Positions 36,790 through 45,587 of a stretch of 64,000 bases of DNA are shown one piece after another (the first letter of the stretch is position 1; each line of letters opens with the position of its first letter). This DNA comes from Moraxellaceae bacterium (GTDB taxonomy: Bacteria > Pseudomonadota > Gammaproteobacteria > Burkholderiales > Rhodocyclaceae): assembly GCA_031119205.1 (NCBI GenBank), contig JAVHYF010000011.1, forward strand, positions 28,517 to 92,516, given 5' to 3'. Made by a program: the position numbers and the translations under genes. The notes under the pieces are model-generated. The model was not told where the DNA came from. It made no database searches and saw only the letters and a program-made list of their open reading frames with translations.

Positions 36790-39552
36790 CTACTGTAGCA
36801 CGACGCTGTAGGTCACGGTGCCGAACAGCCCCGGTGCCAGGGTGCCGGTCAATGTCCAGTTCACTGCGCCACGGGCGCCGACTGCTGGCTGGGCTGTCAC
36901 CTGGCAATTGCTGATGCCGCTGGGCACCGTGCCGCAACTGGCCGCGGCGAAGACGGTGTAGGCGGGTGTGGCGTCGTACAGCTTCAGGTTGCCCAGCACG
37001 CCCGAGCTGCGGTTCTCGTAGCGGATCACATACACCAGCGTCTCTCCTGGCTGCGCCGTCGCCTTGTCCACGGTCTTGATGAGCACTAGTCCGGCGTCGC
37101 TGGCATTGCCCACGAAGGTCAGGTCCTGCCGGTTGCCACTCCATGTCAGTACGCTGTTGGCGTAGGTGAAGCTCGCGGCGAGCGTCTGGGCGTACTGCGC
37201 GTTGTAAGGCGCGCTCGGTGGCGCGGTGGCCCTCACGATGAAGCACAGGCGCTGGTCGGCCACCACTGCGATGGGCGCGCTGACCTGGGGCTCGCCTGCG
37301 TCCAGCGTGGCGTTGCAGTTGCTGTCGCGGAACAGCACGCCGGCCCAGCTTGCCGCAGGCGTGGCGGTGCCGCTGAGGCCCAGGCTCAATTGTCCTGCCG
37401 TGCCGGCCACGAAGTCATGCGGGTGTGAGGCCGTCGCGCCGGGCAGGATGGTCTGCTGGTTGTCCTCGTTGAACACGTTCACCGGGACGTCGGCGAACAG
37501 CACGCCGCTGTAGATGCTGCCCACGCTGTGGGTGAAGCTCAGCGTGTCCTGCGCAATCGCGTAGCTGCCGCCGGTGTTGCCTGCCGAGCCCGCAACCGAG
37601 GTGTAGGCTGGCAGGTTGGTCTCCACGATTTTCACCACGCCGGTGCCAACGCTGGCTGGAATCCACAGTGTGAAGCTGCCTGCGGTGTCGGTGGTGGTGG
37701 TGTCGTGAGTGGTGGTGCCGGCGTTGTCGGTCGCGCGCAGGCTCACGCCGGCCAGCAGGCTTTCGCCGGCCTCGCGCAGGCCGTTGTTGGCGGTACCGCC
37801 ACCGCTGCCGTTGTCCTTGAACACCGTGCCGCCCAGCCGGCTGCCGTTGTACAGGCCGAAGTTCTGGACCGGCAGATCGGCGGCCCCGAGGGTGACGCCG
37901 CGGACGCCGGTGGGGGCCTCGGTGCCCAGCCAGCCAGCGGGGTTGCCGGGGGTGACGTCGGCCAGCGTGGCGTTGGTGTCGAGCACCACGTTGTAGCTGC
38001 CCATGACGACCGTCGCGAAGCTGTAGGCTCCCGTCGTCGGATCGACCGTCACCGCCTCCAGCGCAGGTCCGGCGGGTGATGCAGCAGGGACCAGCTTGGC
38101 CCACAGGGCCTGTCCGCAACCGGCCTCGCCGCCATCGCGGCTCGCGCTGTGGTTGGCGTCGCTGTAGGCGAAGCCGGACAGCGTGCAGGCGTAGCTGCTG
38201 CCCGTGACCGTCACCTGCATCTGTCCCAGCTGCACGCCCAGCAAGCCCAGCAGCGGGTCCACCAGACTGCTCAGCAGGGTGCCCAGCGGGCCGTTCAGCA
38301 CGGCGACCAGGATCGGCTTGAGCGGTGCCAGCAGCAAGGCATCGATGGCCAGCGTAGGTGACAGTTGCAGCTGCAGGTTGGTGAGCAGGGAGCTCAGCAG
38401 GTTGGAGACGAAGAATGCCGATGTACTGGCCGTCTGGGTCTGAGGCCAGGGACCGCTGAAGTTGAGCGCCGTGCTGGAGGAGTTGCCGTGCGCCGTGCTC
38501 TTCGCCTGTATGGCGAGGTTCAGGGTACCTACGACCGGCAGGGTCACGTTCAGCGCGCCGATGTTGGCGAACTGCACCACCCCGGCCGTCAGGGGCGTGT
38601 CGCTGGCGAACACCGCGTCGGACACCTGGCCGAGGTAGATGTCGGCGACGCCGGGGGAGGCCTGGATGCTCACCGCATTGGTCAGTGCGTTGAGTGTGTT
38701 GATGGTGCCATTGGCGCGCGCCACCTCGACGTAGAGTTGCAGCTGGGCCAGCGATGCACTGGCGCCCAGCACGCCACCGATTCCGATCAGCGAGGACACG
38801 TCTAGCGCGACGTCGATGAGGTCGATGTTCAGCTTGATGCGGACCGCGGCCGTATGGAAAGTCGTGCCGCCGGCGCCACAGCGCATCACAGGTGGCTCGA
38901 TGATCTGGGCATACAGCGCCACGCTGTTGAGGATGCCCGACAGACCCAGCGCGGCGCCGGTCAGGTTGATCGGCGACGGCGTGGTCAGCATGTTCTGGTA
39001 GTTGAACAACTGGATGTTGCCGGTGACCAGATCCAGCAGGTTGACTCGCGTGTCGGCGAACATGCCGGTCGGCAGGCTGACGTTGAGCATCTGACCGACC
39101 GCGATCGTGCCGCTGAGCCCGTTGACCTGTCCGGCCAGCGAGTTCAGCGCGGTGGCGGCTGTCGCATTGTCGGCGGTGGCGGCCGTGGCGCCGGCAGTGA
39201 GGATCTTCGCCAGTGTCGTGGTGGCCCCCAGTGCGGCCGTGTGGCTGGCCGTGCTGGTCTGTGCCTGCAGTGCATTCAGGAACAGTCCCAGCTTCACATT
39301 GGTCTGCGCCACCGCGTTCCAGTCTGCGACCGACAGGTTGACGGAGCTGTTGAGCAGGCTGCCGAGCAGGGCGTTGAGCAGCGCGCCGTGGGTCGAATCG
39401 ATGCTCGCCAGTCGCGGGCCTGCGGAGACGCAGATACCCTGATTGCAGGCAGCCAGCGCATGACCTGCGCCGATGACCTGCCACAGCAGCAGACCACTCA
39501 GCAGGAGCAGCGCGCGGGCGCAGCGATGGATTGAGGTCACGGTGGCGATCAT
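36790..39552 (-). CDS. Secreted SdrD/DUF11-repeat protein (last gene of the surface operon)
   Basis: 920 residues from ATG 39552, which overlaps the previous stop (ATGA), so it is translationally coupled. A signal peptide is present (ARALLLLSGLLLWQVIGAG). The first 430 residues are unlike known families to me, rich in Leu, Asn and Ala (SLLNSSVNLSVADWNAVAQT, LFNYQNMLTTPSPINLTGAA). Then come three SdrD B-like units (GFAYSDANHSASRDGGEAGC, GGTVFKDNGSG, GVLFRDSNCNATLDAGEPQV) and a final DUF11 domain (LVLIKTVDKATAQPGETLVY). The acidic D-x-N-x-D loops suggest Ca2+ binding. Likely exported and attached to or released from the outer membrane. Confidence 0.8.
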   Translation of the reverse strand: MIATVTSIHRCARALLLLSGLLLWQVIGAGHALAACNQGICVSAGPRLASIDSTHGALLNALLGSLLNSSVNLSVADWNAVAQTNVKLGLFLNALQAQTSTASHTAALGATTTLAKILTAGATAATADNATAATALNSLAGQVNGLSGTIAVGQMLNVSLPTGMFADTRVNLLDLVTGNIQLFNYQNMLTTPSPINLTGAALGLSGILNSVALYAQIIEPPVMRCGAGGTTFHTAAVRIKLNIDLIDVALDVSSLIGIGGVLGASASLAQLQLYVEVARANGTINTLNALTNAVSIQASPGVADIYLGQVSDAVFASDTPLTAGVVQFANIGALNVTLPVVGTLNLAIQAKSTAHGNSSSTALNFSGPWPQTQTASTSAFFVSNLLSSLLTNLQLQLSPTLAIDALLLAPLKPILVAVLNGPLGTLLSSLVDPLLGLLGVQLGQMQVTVTGSSYACTLSGFAYSDANHSASRDGGEAGCGQALWAKLVPAASPAGPALEAVTVDPTTGAYSFATVVMGSYNVVLDTNATLADVTPGNPAGWLGTEAPTGVRGVTLGAADLPVQNFGLYNGSRLGGTVFKDNGSGGGTANNGLREAGESLLAGVSLRATDNAGTTTHDTTTTDTAGSFTLWIPASVGTGVVKIVETNLPAYTSVAGSAGNTGGSYAIAQDTLSFTHSVGSIYSGVLFADVPVNVFNEDNQQTILPGATASHPHDFVAGTAGQLSLGLSGTATPAASWAGVLFRDSNCNATLDAGEPQVSAPIAVVADQRLCFIVRATAPPSAPYNAQYAQTLAASFTYANSVLTWSGNRQDLTFVGNASDAGLVLIKTVDKATAQPGETLVYVIRYENRSSGVLGNLKLYDATPAYTVFAAASCGTVPSGISNCQVTAQPAVGARGAVNWTLTGTLAPGLFGTVTYSVVLQ

Positions 39553-42500
39553 GGTGAGGCCATGTTCTCGAAGAGCGCTTCGTCGAACTTGAAGCGCAAG
39601 CGCAGATACACCCCGCGGTTGCTGCTGTCGTCCTCCACCAGGTCCTTGTCGCGGAAGCCCAGGAAGTTGTAGCCGACCGACAGCCACATGTCCTTGCTCA
39701 TCAGATAGCCGACCTCCGCACCGGCCGCCGTCTCGCTCTGCCGGCTGCCCGTCGTGAACATGCGGCTCAGCTGCAGGCCGACATCCCAGTCGCGGTTCAG
39801 TTCATACACGGCGCGGCCGGACAGCAACTGCGTGAACAGCTGGCCGGACAGGCCGAATGCCTCTTCGTCGGCCAGCTTGGCGGCGTAGCGCCCGGTCAGC
39901 ACCAGCCGGCGCTGCGGTTGCACGTTGGCATGCGTGGACAGGATGTGCACGCGGCGGCTATAGGAGCGGCCCGGGGTGTCATCCTCTTCGATCTTGTACT
40001 CGTAGCGGCCCAGCCCGTTCCAGACATTGGTAGCGACGTCGCGGTAGGCGAAGCCGGCCTGGAAGCGTTGCTGCACACGATCGCCCATGCTGGCGATTTC
40101 GGAGTCGGTCAGGCTGTAGATGCTGCGGCCGAGGAAGGTCCAGGTCGGGTCGATCTTCACCGCCAGGCCCAGGCTGCTCAGCCAGCTGTTGCTGGTGGGG
40201 CCGTCACGCCACTCGACGCGTGCGGTCCCTTTCCAGTCAGGGTTGAAGGTGTAGGACACGGCGGCGGTGATGGCGGTGGACTCGTTGCGCGTGCTCTGGC
40301 TGGTGCTTTCCAGCGCCTCGATGCGCTCGATGCTGGTGTCCAGGCGCAGGCCGTCGGCCACCCGCCAGCGGTTGCGCAGGCCCATCGCGGCTTCCGCTTC
40401 GCGGCCCGAGAAGGCATCGCGTGCGCGGTACTCGCTGAAGGCCTGGCCGTCGTCCATGTAGGCCGTATCGATGCCGAAGATGGCCGTGTTGCGGCGCTGA
40501 TCGCCTTCGACAGCGTACGCGCTCTCCAGGTCGGAGACGAATTCGTAGCGGCCGTACAGGCGGCTCTGCGTGCCGATGCGGTAGTCGCCACCGACCGCCA
40601 GCAACTGGCGGCTGGCGTCGCCGATGGCCTGCTCCATCTCGGTGAACAGCGACAGCTCGTCCATGCCGGGCACGGGGGCCGCGATGCGTACGCGGACGCT
40701 GTTGGTGTCGTCGGCGCTCTGCCCCAACGCGGGGTTGGCGTCCTGCTGGAAGCTGCGCAGGCCTACATCGAGCTTGAGTCGTCCGTCGAAACTGTGCTCG
40801 ATGCCGACCAGCACGTCACGACGCTGCGTACCGTTGGACCGGTCTTCGGAAGCACGCGCTTCCACTACGGCCACGGTGGTCTCGGCCAGCTTGTAGCCGA
40901 TCTTCGCGCCGGCTTCGCCGCGGCCGCGCGACAGGGTGGAGGAGGGGTTGTCGAAATCCTGGTCGGTGCGTGCGTAGTACACGCGGCCCTGCAGGTCGCC
41001 CGAGTCGCGGCGGATTTCCACGCGCCCCGCATTGCCCCGCCCGATGCTGTCGCGCCGCGTACCGGCCACTTCGCCGACGATCACGAAGCCGTGGCTCTTC
41101 ACTGTGACGTTGGCGCCGCCAAGGCGGGAGGCGTCCTGCGGATTGCGGTCATCAACCAGCACGCCACCCACTTCTGCACTGAAGGCCTCCGACTCCCACA
41201 GCATGTAGCGCAGGTCGGTGCCGGCGATCCAGTAGCGGTCACCGCCCTGGTCTACTTCGTAGGTGACGCGGATGAAATTGTCATTCAGGTCCGGGTCGAC
41301 GGTGGGGACAGGGCCACGGAAAAGCAGGCTGCCGCTGAACGTTTCCAGCGTGTAGTCGGTGAAGCGCGCCTGCGGCACCGTGCGCAGCACGATGGAGGGC
41401 TGACGACGGTCGCGCGTGACGATCTCCACCCGTTCGCTGTTGGCGATCAGGCTGCCCAGTCGCAGCGCGTAGGGGCCGGACGTGCCGTTGGCGGGAATCT
41501 CCTCCACGATCTGGCGCGAGCTGGTGTGCGAGGCGAAGCTGTCCGCCACGAAACCACGGGCGTCGTAGTGGTGGCGCAGGCCGTTGAGGCTGCGGTTGTA
41601 GGCCGCGAGGCTGCGTGCCGGGGTGACCATGTTGCCCAGCACGGCGGCGGCGGTGCTCGCGGTCTGCGTGTTGTAGTCGCCCCACAGCAGCCAGGACTTG
41701 TTCTTGTCCACGCGGACATACAGGTGGCCGGTGGACTGCGCGTCGAAGCCCTTGATCGAGGAGTCACCGTACACCGGGTAGAAGCGGTCCGGCTGGATGT
41801 CGCGGAACAGGCGCTCCTGGGTGTCCTTGTCGGAGTCATAGCCCAGGGTCAGCAGGTACTCGCCCTTGACCTTGCCCTTCAGGAACAGCGCAGCCCGCGC
41901 GCCGGCATCGCGGCGCGTGTCGCCGGATTCGCTGCTGCTGGCGAAGTGGGTGATGGCCTCCTCGAAGCCGTCCTGCGCGCTGGCCGACTGCAGCGCGCCG
42001 AGTCCCAGCTTGCTGAGGCTCAGCGTGCCCTCCAGCACGCCGACGGCAATCATCTCGCGCAGCACCGGCAGCACCGCGAAGCTGGTTTCCTGCACCACCT
42101 TGCCACTGGTGGCGCGCAGGCGCAGTTCGCCGGGTTCGATGGGCATGCGCAAGGCGAACTCGCCGACGCCTCCCTCGATGAACACCTGGAAGCCCGGCTG
42201 CGTCGGGTCGAGGTCCTCCACCAGCCACTCGCCGGCACTGGCTTCCAGTGTCACCGGCGTGCGCGCGGCAATGCTCAGTCCCTTGTCGTCCTGTACGCGC
42301 ACCCGCAGCTTCATCTGCGAGATGCCATCTGCGCGGGGTGGCGTGGCGGCCTCGACGACCAGCCGCTGCAGATCGCCCGGCGCCTGGACGACGATGCGGC
42401 GTTCACCCATCAGGTTGCCGAAGGAGTCGTACTGCAGCAGGCGCAGCGTGTTGGGGCCAGGCAATAGCGACACGCCGATGTACTCGTGGATTTCCAGCTG

Positions 42501-45500
42501 CTGCGCATCGCGCTGCACGCGTGCGCCCACCTGGCTGTCCGGAACCTGCTTGTCATTCACGACCAGTTGCAGGCGCGTACCTGCCTGGCCTTTGACGCGT
42601 ACGGGGAGCTGGCGCGCAGCGAGGTGGATGCCGTCCTCCAGGCCCAGGAAGTCGAGGCTGTTGTCCAGTTCGACCTTGGCCAGTTCGTCCAGCGAGGCCG
42701 TCAGCAGCAGCGCCCTGGCGGGCGTCTGCCCCGGGGCGCTCGCGGTCGCCGCCACGCCGGCGGGCGAAGCAGCGGGTACGGACGGCCGGAGCGTGGTGGG
42801 TGATGCAGCGTTCGGAATGGCACGGTTGCCGTCGCTCATCGATGGCTGTCCGATGATGCCTGCCGCCGTACCGGATGGCGTGCTCTGCTGTGGCGGGTCC
42901 AGGCTCAGTGCCTGCACGGCTGCGGCATCGCTGTCGCTGCGCGCGGCGGCTGCCAGGCGACGACGGTTGTCGATGTCATCCATCACGCCGGCGGCGCAGC
43001 CGTCGATGGCGAAATCCGCGCGATGCAGCTCGCCGTTCTTCATGTCGATGAATCGGCTGTCGCCGCTGCCGGCATTGCGGTTGGACAGGGGCCGCATGCG
43101 GGCGCCCGCCGGCAGCGTCGTTGCATCCAGCTTGGCGACGTGGGTGCGGGGCGACACGTTGTAGAAGCTGAATTTGCCCTCGCCATCGCTGAGCGCCCAG
43201 GTGCCATCCTCCAGCCATACGCGTACGCCGGGCACGCCGGGCTCGCCGGCGTCCTGGATGTCGTTGGCATTGCAGTCGGCGAACACCTTGCCGAGGATGA
43301 AGCCCTTGGTGTCGAAGACGCCGCCATCCACGCGCACGGCGGCCGACGCGAGGTTGCTGTTGCGCGCCAGGGGAGGGGTGCTGAAGGCCTGGGCGCGGCT
43401 CACTGCAGTACCGATCCGCGCACCGGGCCCGACGGCTGTGCGGTAGCTGATGCGCGTGCTGGCACTGTCCGGCAGATTGCCGAGCGGTATCTGCACGCCG
43501 CGGCCGCTCCGCTGCAACGCTCCTCCGACGGGCTGCCCGTCCTGACGCAGGCTGTCATCCAGCAGGTTGAAGCCGGGCGGCGGCTGTGTCATCAGGCTTA
43601 CGCCAGTGAGCGGCATGCCGCTGACGTTCTTGATCTGGACGTGGAAATCGACGAACTCGCCGACCTCGACGGTCGTCTTCGATGCGGATTTCTCGACCAT
43701 GATGCCGTTGGCGATGCTGTCCGCGTCGACCGGGATGTCGATCATCACGGCACCGGTGAGCAGGCTTACCGGGAAGTCGCCACCGTACGAGCCCGCAGGG
43801 TCGATGGCGCGCCCGGCGGGAAGGCGGCCGGCCTCCACGATGGAAGGAAATCCGTAGCGCCCCGGCGTCTGGATGGCCAGCCGGTAGGTGCTGGGGGCCA
43901 CCAGTGGAAACTGGTAGTGGCCCGCGTCATCGGTGACCAGGGTGGACGGTGCGGGCGTGATGCCGTCGGGCATGAAGACGCGAGCCGGTCCGCCCGGGTT
44001 GCCGCCATTGCCGCTGCCGGCAACGTCGATCAGCGTGACGGTGACGCCGGCCACGGGCTCGTTGCTGACGCTGTCGAAGACGACGCCGTACGGGTCGATC
44101 AGCAGGTCGGCCTCGGCGTTGCCGCAGCCCAGGGTGATGGCGGTAACCTGGTCGCTCTTCAGCGTTTCCAGCACGCCGTTGCCGCTCACCGGCGGGGTGA
44201 TCCGCGCATCCGTGGTGGGGATGGGCTGCTGCACGCGGAAGATGCCGGTGTTCGGGCCGGTTTCGTGGGCAGGGAAGTCCTCGCTGTCCTGGGTCATGCT
44301 GGTGGCGATGCGGACGGTCAGAGTTTCCGCCACCGAGGCGTCGGTGTTGCACAGGCCGGTGTCCGCCTGGATGAATGCCGGTGCCCCCAGATCGAGGAAG
44401 GTGGTGGGGCTGCCGAATCCTGCATCGATGAAGAAGCGGAGCCGGGTGGTCTGCGGGCCAAGGGTCAACACGACGGTGTTGGCGTTCATCAGGATGTCGG
44501 GGCCGGGCCCGCTGTTGTCGTACCACCCCCAGGCGTTACCCAGCAGCTGGCCCTGGGCGATATTCCTCACGCGTACGAACATGCGCAGGGCCAGGTTTGC
44601 TCCGGCAGGTACGGTTTCCACGGCGTAGCCCACCGCGTCCACGCGGTCCTGATCGGCCGGCGGCGTGCGATAGAACTGTGTGTCCGGATCCCCCGCCAGG
44701 TGATACAGCAGGGTCACGCCTGCGGGAACGGTGGCCGAAACGAAGCTGGTGTTGGGGGGCACCGACTGCACGACGAGGATGTGGTTCATCGCCACGCCCT
44801 CGACGCTGAAGGGAATGCCGGTCGCAGTCTGGTTGCCCGTGTTGCTGATGAGAAGCCCCAGCTGCACGGTGTCACCGCGCTCGGGCGTCGTGTCAGAGGC
44901 GCTCTGCGTCAGCGACAGCACCGGCCCGTCGCTGGCCATCACGGTATCGGTGCTGGTGACGACAAGCCCACCTGTCGTCACGGCGCGCAGCAACAGCTGG
45001 GCAGCCCCCCCGGCCACATTGAGCGGCAGGCGCCCCAGTACCACCAGATACAGCGTCTCACCGGGATCGAGCTCCATCTGCGAGATGACCGGCTCGCCGG
45101 CGTCCGCCTGTGCGTTCCGGTTGATGTCGTGGATGATCACCAGGTCATGCAGGTCGAACTGGTCACCGGGCAGGTTGCTGACGTCGAGCAGGAACACCGC
45201 ATCCGTGTTGCCGGTGTTGGTCAGCACGTGAGCCATGCGCATCGTGCCGCCCACCGGATAGTGCTGGGTTTGGTCCGGCGTCAGGTCGCCGGCCTCCACC
45301 GGCTGCAGGATGACGCGCACGATGTTGGATTGCAGGGTCTGCATCTGGCCGCTGACGCTATCCAGGTACTGGAGCGTGGCGCGGCTTTCGATGACCGTGC
45401 CGGCCACCCCCTGGGCGCCCGCTGGCAGCGCAGCCAGGGTGGCCGCCAGCATGAACAGCCAGGTCAGCAGCCAGGCCAGCAGCCGGACCACGGACAGCGT

Positions 45501-45542
45501 GAAGCGGCGTTCGCAGGGGGCGGTCCGCATCGGCGCCCTCAT
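39549..45542 (-). CDS. Giant DUF11/SdrD-repeat protein with C-terminal outer-membrane barrel
   Basis: 1997 residues, the largest gene in the window. A signal peptide is followed by DUF11-type repeats (to about 330), a carboxypeptidase-regulatory-like unit (DSVSNEPVAGVTVTLIDVAG, about 480-570), a further DUF11 domain (MVEKSASKTTVEVGEFVDFH), an SdrD B unit (ILGKVFADCNANDIQDAGEP, about 747) and an Ig-like Big_1 domain (about 1065-1160). From about 1220 the sequence alternates in short amphipathic strands (KVKGEYLLTLGYDSDKD, YGRYEFVSDLESAYAVEG, WLSVGYNFLGFRDKDL), as in outer-membrane beta-barrels, ending in LRFKFDEALFENMASP. An Asp-rich turn pattern is frequent. The arrangement suggests a barrel that anchors or exports a repeat passenger. 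The ribosome-binding site is weak; ATG 45542 or the ATG four codons later are both possible. Confidence 0.82.
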   Translation of the reverse strand: MRAPMRTAPCERRFTLSVVRLLAWLLTWLFMLAATLAALPAGAQGVAGTVIESRATLQYLDSVSGQMQTLQSNIVRVILQPVEAGDLTPDQTQHYPVGGTMRMAHVLTNTGNTDAVFLLDVSNLPGDQFDLHDLVIIHDINRNAQADAGEPVISQMELDPGETLYLVVLGRLPLNVAGGAAQLLLRAVTTGGLVVTSTDTVMASDGPVLSLTQSASDTTPERGDTVQLGLLISNTGNQTATGIPFSVEGVAMNHILVVQSVPPNTSFVSATVPAGVTLLYHLAGDPDTQFYRTPPADQDRVDAVGYAVETVPAGANLALRMFVRVRNIAQGQLLGNAWGWYDNSGPGPDILMNANTVVLTLGPQTTRLRFFIDAGFGSPTTFLDLGAPAFIQADTGLCNTDASVAETLTVRIATSMTQDSEDFPAHETGPNTGIFRVQQPIPTTDARITPPVSGNGVLETLKSDQVTAITLGCGNAEADLLIDPYGVVFDSVSNEPVAGVTVTLIDVAGSGNGGNPGGPARVFMPDGITPAPSTLVTDDAGHYQFPLVAPSTYRLAIQTPGRYGFPSIVEAGRLPAGRAIDPAGSYGGDFPVSLLTGAVMIDIPVDADSIANGIMVEKSASKTTVEVGEFVDFHVQIKNVSGMPLTGVSLMTQPPPGFNLLDDSLRQDGQPVGGALQRSGRGVQIPLGNLPDSASTRISYRTAVGPGARIGTAVSRAQAFSTPPLARNSNLASAAVRVDGGVFDTKGFILGKVFADCNANDIQDAGEPGVPGVRVWLEDGTWALSDGEGKFSFYNVSPRTHVAKLDATTLPAGARMRPLSNRNAGSGDSRFIDMKNGELHRADFAIDGCAAGVMDDIDNRRRLAAAARSDSDAAAVQALSLDPPQQSTPSGTAAGIIGQPSMSDGNRAIPNAASPTTLRPSVPAASPAGVAATASAPGQTPARALLLTASLDELAKVELDNSLDFLGLEDGIHLAARQLPVRVKGQAGTRLQLVVNDKQVPDSQVGARVQRDAQQLEIHEYIGVSLLPGPNTLRLLQYDSFGNLMGERRIVVQAPGDLQRLVVEAATPPRADGISQMKLRVRVQDDKGLSIAARTPVTLEASAGEWLVEDLDPTQPGFQVFIEGGVGEFALRMPIEPGELRLRATSGKVVQETSFAVLPVLREMIAVGVLEGTLSLSKLGLGALQSASAQDGFEEAITHFASSSESGDTRRDAGARAALFLKGKVKGEYLLTLGYDSDKDTQERLFRDIQPDRFYPVYGDSSIKGFDAQSTGHLYVRVDKNKSWLLWGDYNTQTASTAAAVLGNMVTPARSLAAYNRSLNGLRHHYDARGFVADSFASHTSSRQIVEEIPANGTSGPYALRLGSLIANSERVEIVTRDRRQPSIVLRTVPQARFTDYTLETFSGSLLFRGPVPTVDPDLNDNFIRVTYEVDQGGDRYWIAGTDLRYMLWESEAFSAEVGGVLVDDRNPQDASRLGGANVTVKSHGFVIVGEVAGTRRDSIGRGNAGRVEIRRDSGDLQGRVYYARTDQDFDNPSSTLSRGRGEAGAKIGYKLAETTVAVVEARASEDRSNGTQRRDVLVGIEHSFDGRLKLDVGLRSFQQDANPALGQSADDTNSVRVRIAAPVPGMDELSLFTEMEQAIGDASRQLLAVGGDYRIGTQSRLYGRYEFVSDLESAYAVEGDQRRNTAIFGIDTAYMDDGQAFSEYRARDAFSGREAEAAMGLRNRWRVADGLRLDTSIERIEALESTSQSTRNESTAITAAVSYTFNPDWKGTARVEWRDGPTSNSWLSSLGLAVKIDPTWTFLGRSIYSLTDSEIASMGDRVQQRFQAGFAYRDVATNVWNGLGRYEYKIEEDDTPGRSYSRRVHILSTHANVQPQRRLVLTGRYAAKLADEEAFGLSGQLFTQLLSGRAVYELNRDWDVGLQLSRMFTTGSRQSETAAGAEVGYLMSKDMWLSVGYNFLGFRDKDLVEDDSSNRGVYLRLRFKFDEALFENMASP

Positions 45543-45587
45543 GTCTGCCTCGCCATCGGAGTCTGGCCGGGTGTCCGTTCTCCTCGC

